A DNA stretch of 9,448 bases from CAMTWJ01 sp964643605 (GTDB taxonomy: Bacteria; Patescibacteriota; Saccharimonadia; Saccharimonadales; 2-12-FULL-41-12), in assembly GCA_964643605.1 (NCBI GenBank), contig CAZXTF010000025.1, positions 1 through 9,448 of the forward strand, in the 5' to 3' direction. A model generated the notes under the pieces. The model saw nothing but the letters and a program-made list of their open reading frames with translations, was not told the DNA's origin and did no database searches. Below, one piece after another: positions 1 through 4,520 of the stretch (within the stretch, counting starts at the first letter, position 1; each line of letters starts with the position of its first letter). Made by a program: the position numbers and the translations under genes.

Positions 1-2
1 AA

Positions 3-257
3 CAAATATATAAAGGTAGGCTTACGTTTTATCATTTTGATTTTTATCGTTTGAGTGAGCCAGGCTTGATTGTCCACGAGCTAGAGGAGGCGCTTGAAGA
101 TACAAATGGTGTTGTTGTGGTGGAATGGGCAGAGACTGTCAAAGATTCGCTACCGATCAATCGGCTAACAATTCGCTTTGAAGTACTTAGCGAAACAGAG
201 CGTAAGCTACATATTAGTTGCCCCCATGCATATGACTATTTGGAGATAGAAACATGA
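3..257 (+). CDS. tsaE: TsaE, tRNA t6A-synthesis ATPase (3' part only)
   Basis: This is the C-terminal part of TsaE, the small P-loop ATPase that acts with TsaB and TsaD to add threonylcarbamoyl to A37 of ANN-decoding tRNAs in the cytoplasm. The reading frame is open to the window's left edge, so the Walker A half lies upstream. What remains shows the family's 'FYHFDFYRL' segment right at the edge, an 'ELEEAL' stretch, 'VVVVEWAE' (the Walker B-like strand ending in E-W) and a C-terminal beta-rich tail. A TTG at 51 could be mistaken for a start, but the conserved HFDFYRL residues lie before it, so the gene is truncated by the window and not short. Its stop overlaps the next start as ATGA, giving a tsaE-tsaB operon with translational coupling. 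The product is confident from motif and neighbour; the true length cannot be seen. Confidence 0.9.
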   Translation, partial: QIYKGRLTFYHFDFYRLSEPGLIVHELEEALEDTNGVVVVEWAETVKDSLPINRLTIRFEVLSETERKLHISCPHAYDYLEIET

Positions 258-646
258 TTATTCTGACAATTCGTACTGATAAACCAGAAGCAGAGATTGG
301 ATTATTTAAGGGCCAAGAAAAGATTGCTTACGAAACTTGGCAAGCGCACCGGGAGCTTTCGGTGACTATACATAAGAAGATAAAAAAACTCCTTGAGTCA
401 TGTAATAAAGATTGGAAAGACGTCGAGGGGATAGTTGTTTATAAAGGCCCTGGTAGTTTTACAGGATTGCGTATAGGATTTTCGGTAGCTAATACATTTG
501 CGTACGCACAAAACATTCCAATCGTGTCAGATTCATCAGAAAGCTGGATGCAAAAAGGAATTGCGAGACTCCAGGAAGACGAAAACGAGAAAATTGCTCT
601 GCCAGAATATGGTGAACCAGCCAAAACTACCCAACCCCGCAAATAA
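254..646 (+). CDS. tsaB: TsaB, short form (t6A synthesis)
   Basis: TsaB is the non-catalytic ASKHA-fold partner of TsaD in t6A synthesis. The signature 'GPGSFTGLRIGFSVANTFA' lies at about residues 66-84, and the N-terminal strands fit the family ('MIILTIRTDK', 'EIGLFKG'). The protein has 130 residues, whereas typical TsaB has roughly 220-230, so the second ASKHA lobe is missing. The end does not look like a frameshift: it closes with 'LPEYGEPAKTTQPRK', a polar tail I recall from short TsaB proteins of CPR bacteria (memory, not checked). The start is ATG at 254, overlapping the tsaE stop by four bases, with a GGAG at 242-245 as a well-spaced ribosome site inside tsaE. The first lobe carries the TsaD-binding surface, so the short form may still support TsaD (inference). 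Identity is firm; retention of function is likely but not shown. Confidence 0.88.
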   Translation: MIILTIRTDKPEAEIGLFKGQEKIAYETWQAHRELSVTIHKKIKKLLESCNKDWKDVEGIVVYKGPGSFTGLRIGFSVANTFAYAQNIPIVSDSSESWMQKGIARLQEDENEKIALPEYGEPAKTTQPRK

Positions 647-680
647 AATTGTATATAGATATTGTTTTGTTGGGTTTTTT
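629..680 (+). terminator. Candidate terminator after tsaB (long-loop stem)
   Basis: ACCCAAC at 629-635 is complementary to GTTGGGT at 669-675, and a run of six T (675-680) follows at once. The 5' arm lies inside the last codons of tsaB, and the loop is long (33 nt, A/T-rich). The T-run makes termination plausible, but the large loop makes it a weak model. Confidence 0.3.
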
Positions 681-691
681 GTCTGTATACT

Positions 692-725
692 AAAGGTAAG
701 ATCTCTTGGGAGATCCTCCGTTTTT
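692..725 (+). terminator. Candidate intrinsic terminator upstream of rny
   Basis: GATCTC (700-705) and GAGATC (710-715) form a perfect six-bp stem with a TTGG tetraloop. GG (695-696) can pair with CC (718-719) outside a small internal loop, and TTTTT (721-725) follows. An A-run lies 5' of the stem. It would separate the tsaE-tsaB operon from rny. The stem is short, so confidence is moderate. Confidence 0.42.
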
Positions 726-816
726 AACGAAATAATTACTAACTGACTAACTATTATCGATTCAGGCTAGAGAAGCTAGCAATCGGAAATTCCATAGACT
801 AAAGAAGTGAAAGTGA

Positions 817-844
817 TTGTCTTGGGCTCCAGTTGCGGTAACAT
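817..844 (+). promoter_or_regulatory. Weak candidate promoter for rny
   Basis: TTGTCT (817-822) and TAACAT (839-844) are separated by 16 bp, and each matches the sigma-70 consensus at four of six bases. Transcription would begin near 851, leaving a leader of about 24 nt that contains the ribosome site AAAGGAAAG just before the rny ATG. An alternative -10, TATTAT (752-757), lies further upstream without a convincing -35. The 647-874 gap holds nothing else I can name apart from a five-bp inverted repeat GCTAG/CTAGC at 766-780. Confidence 0.25.
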
Positions 845-874
845 CTGCCAATTTGACCGGTAGAAAGGAAAGAT

Positions 875-2389
875 ATGGATCCAATTACCATAGTGTTGGC
901 GATTGCCGGCATTGGTGCTGGTTTTGGTGCCAGCACAGCACTTACCAAAAAGAAAATAGGCACAGCCGAGGAGCGAGCCAATAAAGAAATCAAAAAAGCA
1001 AAAAACGAAGCAGATAAGTTACTTGCAAAAGCAAGAGACGAGGCAGCAGAACTTGCCGAGACAGCTCGAAAAGATGAGAAAACTCGTCGGAATGAACTAA
1101 AAGATATTGAAAAGCGTTTGTTGTCTCGTGAGGAGGCACTCGACAAAAAACTAGATAGTTTAGACAAGCGAACTGAAGCTTTGCGAAAAGGTGAAGCAGA
1201 AGTTGAAGATCTAAAGAACGCTATTAAAGAAATCCGGGTAAAACAGCAAGATAAGCTAGAGAAGATAGCCAAGCTTACTAAAAAAGATGCCGCCGAAAAG
1301 TTGATGGCTATGACCGAGAAAGATATCAAAACAGACCTAACAGGACTCATTGTTAAACTTCAGGCTGATGCCAAAGACTTAGCCGAAGAAAAAGCAGCTA
1401 CTATCTTGGTTGAGACTATGGAGCGGATGGCTAGTGAGGTTACCGCCGAGCGAACTGTAACGAGCGTTAAGCTTGATGATGAAGAGATGAAGGGTCGGAT
1501 TATCGGTAAAGAAGGTCGGAATATCCAGGCCCTACAACGAGCTACCGGCGTAGATATTATGGTAGACGATACCCCAGGTATGATTGTCTTAAGCTCGTTT
1601 GATCCAGTTCGTCGAGAAGTAGCTCGAGTGGCCCTAGAAATGCTACTCAAAGATGGTCGTGTACATCCAGGTCGAATTGAAGAAGTGGTTGGAAAGGCCC
1701 AGAAGCAAGTTCAAAAAGACGTCATGCGAGCTGGTGAAGATGCTGCCCGAGAAGTTGGGATTATCGGTATACCAAAAGAAATTTTACAATATCTTGGAGA
1801 GCTTAAGTTTCGAACTAGTTATGGCCAGAATGTACTGAAGCACGGTACAGAGATGGCACATATGGCAGGAGTTTTAGCTGAACAGCTTGGTGCTGATGTA
1901 AAGACAACTAAATACGCTGCACTTATCCATGATATGGGCAAAGCATTAACACACAAGATGGAAGGCAAGCACCATCACATTACTGGTGAAATTGCCCGAA
2001 AATATGGTGTATCAGAAGAGGTTGCACACGCAGCCGAAGCACACCATGATGATATGGAGGCAACAACTGTCGAAGCACTAATTGTTCGTGTGGTAGACGC
2101 TATAAGTGCTGCTCGGCCAGGAGCACGCAATATTAGCCAAGAAAACTTTGCAGAAAGAATGCGAGATCTTGAAAATGTCGCTACTGGTTTCCCTGGTGTA
2201 GACAAAGCCTATGCTATAAGTGCTGGGCGTGAAGTGCGTGTATTTGTTAAGCCTACACAGCTTGATGATCTCGGTGCGATTAAGCTCGCTCGAGATGTAG
2301 CAACCAAGATTGAGTCAACCATGCAGTATCCTGGTACGATCAAGGTCAACGTAATTCGGGAAACTCGAGCCACAGAATTTGCTAAATAG
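875..2389 (+). CDS. rny: Ribonuclease Y
   Basis: RNase Y is a membrane-anchored endoribonuclease that starts mRNA decay and processes structured RNAs in bacteria lacking RNase E. At 504 residues it is close to the family's usual 510-520. The order of parts is complete: an N-terminal membrane segment (about residues 3-22), a long charged coiled coil (about 25-180, rich in E/K/A), a KH RNA-binding domain with 'GRIIGKEGRNIQ' beginning at residue 207, and a C-terminal HD phosphohydrolase domain. The HD metal ligands are visible: H323 in 'LKHGTEMAH', and H352-D353 in 'LIHDMGKAL', followed by 'HHHITGE' and 'AEAHHDD'. The ATG at 875 has a good ribosome site (AAAGGAAAG, about 864-872) and places the membrane segment at the extreme N terminus. 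It appears monocistronic. No anomaly is seen and the identification is very secure. Confidence 0.98.
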   Translation: MDPITIVLAIAGIGAGFGASTALTKKKIGTAEERANKEIKKAKNEADKLLAKARDEAAELAETARKDEKTRRNELKDIEKRLLSREEALDKKLDSLDKRTEALRKGEAEVEDLKNAIKEIRVKQQDKLEKIAKLTKKDAAEKLMAMTEKDIKTDLTGLIVKLQADAKDLAEEKAATILVETMERMASEVTAERTVTSVKLDDEEMKGRIIGKEGRNIQALQRATGVDIMVDDTPGMIVLSSFDPVRREVARVALEMLLKDGRVHPGRIEEVVGKAQKQVQKDVMRAGEDAAREVGIIGIPKEILQYLGELKFRTSYGQNVLKHGTEMAHMAGVLAEQLGADVKTTKYAALIHDMGKALTHKMEGKHHHITGEIARKYGVSEEVAHAAEAHHDDMEATTVEALIVRVVDAISAARPGARNISQENFAERMRDLENVATGFPGVDKAYAISAGREVRVFVKPTQLDDLGAIKLARDVATKIESTMQYPGTIKVNVIRETRATEFAK

Positions 2390-2399
2390 CTAGGAAAAA

Positions 2400-2425
2400 G
2401 GGGTTATATCTGATAGAATAACCCC
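2400..2425 (+). other. Perfect hairpin after rny, overlapping the tRNA-Pro promoter
   Basis: GGGGTTAT (2400-2407) and ATAACCCC (2418-2425) form a perfect eight-bp stem with a ten-base loop, directly after the rny stop. On the plus strand it follows AAAAA but is trailed only by TGTTGT, a poor U-tract. Read on the minus strand it is followed by five T, yet no minus-strand gene ends here. It may cap the rny mRNA 3' end. Part of the loop and 3' arm doubles as the extended -10 element of tRNA-Pro. Confidence 0.5.
2411..2419 (+). promoter_or_regulatory. Extended -10 promoter of tRNA-Pro
   Basis: TGATAGAAT fits the extended -10 form TGnTATAAT with one mismatch. No -35 is recognisable at the usual spacing (2391-2396 reads TAGGAA), which is tolerated with an extended -10. 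The predicted start near 2426 leaves a six-base leader before the tRNA's first base at 2432, typical of tRNA transcription units. Confidence 0.5.
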
Positions 2426-2431
2426 TGTTGT

Positions 2432-2508
2432 CGGGGTGTGGCGCAGTTGGCTAGCGCGTGCGGTTTGGGACCGCAAGGTCGAAGGTTCGAGTCCTTTCAC
2501 CCCGACCA
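2432..2508 (+). tRNA. tRNA-Pro (anticodon UGG), CCA encoded
   Basis: A full cloverleaf can be drawn. The acceptor CGGGGTG (2432-2438) pairs with CACCCCG (2498-2504). The D arm is GCGC...GCGC. The anticodon stem TGCGG/CCGCA encloses the loop TTTGGGA, giving anticodon TGG at 2466-2468. The T arm GAAGG/CCTTT encloses TTCGAGT. The discriminator is A2505 and CCA is encoded at 2506-2508. UGG reads proline codons. The tRNA sits only 11 nt upstream of a protein start codon, suggesting one transcript for both. Confidence 0.97.
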
Positions 2509-2519
2509 TTTTTATTTTT

Positions 2520-3455
2520 ATGAATCCTGAAATAAATCAACCAGAAGAATCTGAAAAATCTCATAAGATTAGAAAAGGGATAACCGTAGTACTTATAGGT
2601 GGATTAAGTATTGCAGCTTGGCAACTTTTCGATAAATCTGGTGATGTAGAGAAGATTGAGCCTATTCATCCAAAGCAGCAGGAAATTGATGAAACACACC
2701 GTCAGCTTAGCTGGAACATGCACAATGAGGCAGCAAAAAGATGGCGGCAAATCAACACCCTTATACAAGAAAAAGATCTCGATGTAGCTGTTCTGCAAGA
2801 AGTTAGCAGAAAAGATTTCAAAAAACTAGCCAGCCGATTACCGGATTTTTATGTAACGTATGCAATGGCAGATGCAAAATCAAAGCCAGATGAAGGTGGC
2901 TATGGTAATCTTATTATTTCCAAGCAAAAACCCAGAGATGTTAAGGGTTTGTCTCTTACGGGTTCTAAGTTCTTAAGTGGTGTAGTGCATACTGTCACTG
3001 GCCTTACGCAGGATGCTGCGTATGCAAATACTAAGCTGAGTCAAACAGGCAAGGGTTTTCAGGCAGATCGTTCTGCTCTTGCTATGACTTTGTCAGTTCG
3101 CCGTGGTGAAGAACTAGAAGATGTGCGAGTTATTACAAGTCATATAGCGGGTGATGAGAGAGTTCATGACGAACAATTCTCGGATTTGCTAGATTTTGTA
3201 AGAAAGGAGACTGCTCCTAATCGACCAACGGTTTTCTGTGGAGACTTAAATAGTACCCCAGAAAATGTTATCCCAAACTTTGCAGAACTTGGCTTTATTA
3301 CTCCAGAAACGGGCGGCACTTGGACTGGACCAAGTAACCGAACAATCGACTATTGTGCCTACAAACCTAATGAGGTATTTGGCCTTGGTAAGGTGGCCAT
3401 CTTGCCAGAGAAAACAGACCACTATGCGCTACTCGGTACGTGGACTACTAGGTAG
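2520..3455 (+). CDS. Membrane-anchored endonuclease/exonuclease/phosphatase (EEP) family protein
   Basis: This is a 311-residue member of the EEP superfamily (DNase I / exonuclease III / phosphodiesterase fold). The full catalytic set is visible: N66 in 'SWNMHNE', Q93-E94 in 'VLQEV', H208 in 'ITSHIAG', D242-N244 in 'CGDLNSTP', D277 in 'TIDYC', and D300-H301 in 'KTDHYALLG'. A single membrane segment spans about residues 20-37, preceded by the basic KSHKIRKG. The positive-inside rule then predicts the enzyme domain outside the membrane (inference). The substrate cannot be told: DNA, RNA and phospho-esters are all possible. The frame is open back through tRNA-Pro, so a longer ORF starting at 2436 can be drawn, but ATG 2520 is the first start outside the tRNA and gives the expected anchor. 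It has no Shine-Dalgarno; only TTTTTATTTTT separates it from the tRNA's CCA. Confidence 0.88.
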   Translation: MNPEINQPEESEKSHKIRKGITVVLIGGLSIAAWQLFDKSGDVEKIEPIHPKQQEIDETHRQLSWNMHNEAAKRWRQINTLIQEKDLDVAVLQEVSRKDFKKLASRLPDFYVTYAMADAKSKPDEGGYGNLIISKQKPRDVKGLSLTGSKFLSGVVHTVTGLTQDAAYANTKLSQTGKGFQADRSALAMTLSVRRGEELEDVRVITSHIAGDERVHDEQFSDLLDFVRKETAPNRPTVFCGDLNSTPENVIPNFAELGFITPETGGTWTGPSNRTIDYCAYKPNEVFGLGKVAILPEKTDHYALLGTWTTR

Positions 3456-3477
3456 TAGTCTCTCTTGTACTTTTCTT
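3443..3477 (+). terminator. Candidate terminator overlapping the EEP stop codon
   Basis: GACTACTA (3443-3450) and TAGTAGTC (3453-3460) are perfect inverted copies around GG; the innermost bases would open to make a four-base loop. The stop codon TAG lies in the 3' arm. TTTTCTT follows at 3471-3477, about ten bases after the stem, so the U-tract is displaced. GTAC at 3437-3440 and 3467-3470 can pair to extend the stem around an internal loop and bring it next to the T-run. Confidence 0.45.
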
Positions 3478-3493
3478 AAAAATAAAGTATAAC
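3465..3493 (+). promoter_or_regulatory. Candidate promoter for the four-TM protein gene
   Basis: TTGTAC (3465-3470, three of six consensus bases) and TATAAC (3488-3493, five of six) are spaced exactly 17 bp apart. Predicted start is near 3500, with a leader of about 23 nt to ATG 3523. A second -10-like TATAAA lies at 3499-3504. The -35 overlaps the candidate terminator of the preceding gene. Confidence 0.35.
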
Positions 3494-3522
3494 TAAACTA
3501 TAAAATCTCAAACAAAAATATA

Positions 3523-4113
3523 ATGCTAAATGGCTACAATCTAAATCCCCTCAAAAAGACTCTTAAAGAAATTTTGATTCCTACAGTTGGTCAGGCTGTC
3601 TTATCTTTGATAATAGCCTTAGCTCTGCTATTTGCTGTATTCTTTAGTTTTTTTGCTCAACTCGTAGTGGGTGATGATGCAGGAAGTAAATACTACTTCA
3701 ACGAGGCTATCAGTAGCTACGTAGCAACTACAAATAAAACACCAATTTCTGAGCATCTGGGAAGTATAGTAATCTGGGGTGTCGTCGGTGCAGTGGCGTA
3801 TATCGTGATTCTTGCGGTAGCTAATATATTCGTAACAGGTAGAAATATTGTGAGTGATGCCACGCAGCATGACTCTTTTTCGTTGCTTGATGAGTATCGA
3901 AGAATAGTCTGGATGATTCTCTCGTTATTATTGATATTTTTGACACTGGCTGTTTTTATGCGATCTATCTTTAGTATTTTTCAAGTAGGGCTCGAAAACC
4001 TTAACGTTTTTAACCTGGTAATTGCGCCTATTCTTTTGGCTATAAACTTATACGCAGTATATATGCTCACTTGGGTAGCAATTCGTAACCCAAATGTACT
4101 GGCTCGTAACTAG
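3523..4113 (+). CDS. Four-TM membrane protein of unknown function
   Basis: I do not recognise a named family. The 196-residue protein has four clear hydrophobic segments at about residues 21-49, 81-105, 128-150 and 163-187. There is a polar loop of about 30 residues between TM1 and TM2 ('GDDAGSKYYFNEAIS...') and a shorter polar loop between TM2 and TM3 containing 'ATQHDSFSLLDEYRRI'. The basic N terminus (KKTLKE) and the short 'RNPNVLARN' tail put both ends on the cytoplasmic side. No catalytic motif is visible. The start is ATG 3523, with an A-rich leader and no Shine-Dalgarno sequence. It lies in the same direction as and 43 bp before the membrane AAA+ operon, but that operon appears to have its own promoter, so membership is uncertain. 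It is a real gene by length, composition and position; function is unknown. Confidence 0.75.
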   Translation: MLNGYNLNPLKKTLKEILIPTVGQAVLSLIIALALLFAVFFSFFAQLVVGDDAGSKYYFNEAISSYVATTNKTPISEHLGSIVIWGVVGAVAYIVILAVANIFVTGRNIVSDATQHDSFSLLDEYRRIVWMILSLLLIFLTLAVFMRSIFSIFQVGLENLNVFNLVIAPILLAINLYAVYMLTWVAIRNPNVLARN

Positions 4114-4140
4114 ACTGCTCTATCTTTAACTCCTTTCGGT

Positions 4141-4149
4141 TGGTACAAT
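4141..4149 (+). promoter_or_regulatory. Extended -10 promoter giving a near-leaderless mRNA
   Basis: TGGTACAAT matches the extended -10 form TGnTATAAT at all but one base. There is no clear -35 (4121-4126 reads TATCTT). With normal spacing, transcription would begin at about 4156, one base before ATG 4157. No Shine-Dalgarno sequence is present, which fits a leaderless start. Confidence 0.5.
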
Positions 4150-4156
4150 ATGTATT

Positions 4157-4519
4157 ATGGTAGTGCTTGATCTGCTTGGTTGGTGGTACAGCCAAGGCTG
4201 GGCATGGATATTCAGCGAGCTAAAAAGACGACTAACGGATATATCCGAGTCATTTTCGGTTGGTATTCTACTAAGAACTCTTTTTTCTCCGTGGAAGCAA
4301 ATACAGTCACCAGTCTCGTTTCGTAACTTTCTGCAGTCTAAGCTCGATAACTTTATCTCACGTTTTATAGGAGCTACTGTTCGGCTAGGGATGTTGTTTG
4401 CTGCTCTCATATCGTATCTAGTTGTCCTCATCGCAGGGCTATTGCTTATTGTGACCTGGCCGTTTATACCTTTGCTAATCGTTGCCTTGCCAATTATGAG
4501 CCTGAAGGGCGGGTTTTAG
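4157..4519 (+). CDS. Small membrane protein in the Clp-like AAA+ operon, unknown function
   Basis: This 120-residue protein is not in a family I can name. Its N terminus is aromatic and amphipathic ('LLGWWYSQGWAWIF', residues 6-19). A soluble middle contains 'LLRTLFSPWKQIQ' (about 38-50) and a basic/amphipathic helix (about 55-75). The C-terminal third has two hydrophobic segments at about 76-98 and 99-117, broken by a W-P-F-I-P turn. The FSPWK stretch looks like a family signature, because in my memory similar small proteins lie next to membrane Clp-like ATPases in CPR genomes (not checked). The stop is one base before the ATPase start, so the two are almost certainly co-translated and may form one membrane complex (inference). 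The start is ATG 4157, supported by the promoter placed just before it. Confidence 0.75.
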   Translation: MVVLDLLGWWYSQGWAWIFSELKRRLTDISESFSVGILLRTLFSPWKQIQSPVSFRNFLQSKLDNFISRFIGATVRLGMLFAALISYLVVLIAGLLLIVTWPFIPLLIVALPIMSLKGGF

Positions 4520-4520
4520 C

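Noticed and set aside
799..1350. Long minus-strand ORF over the rny coiled coil
   Set aside because: It is the antisense shadow of the repetitive Glu/Lys/Ala-coding region, giving a Ser/Phe-rich protein with no plausible features. Strong coding signal is on the plus strand.
2400..2425. Hairpin as a simple intrinsic terminator of rny
   Set aside because: The stem is perfect but the following plus-strand bases (TGTTGT) do not form a U-tract; only the minus strand has one, where no gene needs it. It is listed as a hairpin and not as a terminator.
2436..2519. Start of the EEP protein at ATG 2436
   Set aside because: This start lies inside the tRNA-Pro cloverleaf. The frame is open there only by chance; ATG 2520 gives the expected short cytoplasmic tail before the membrane anchor.
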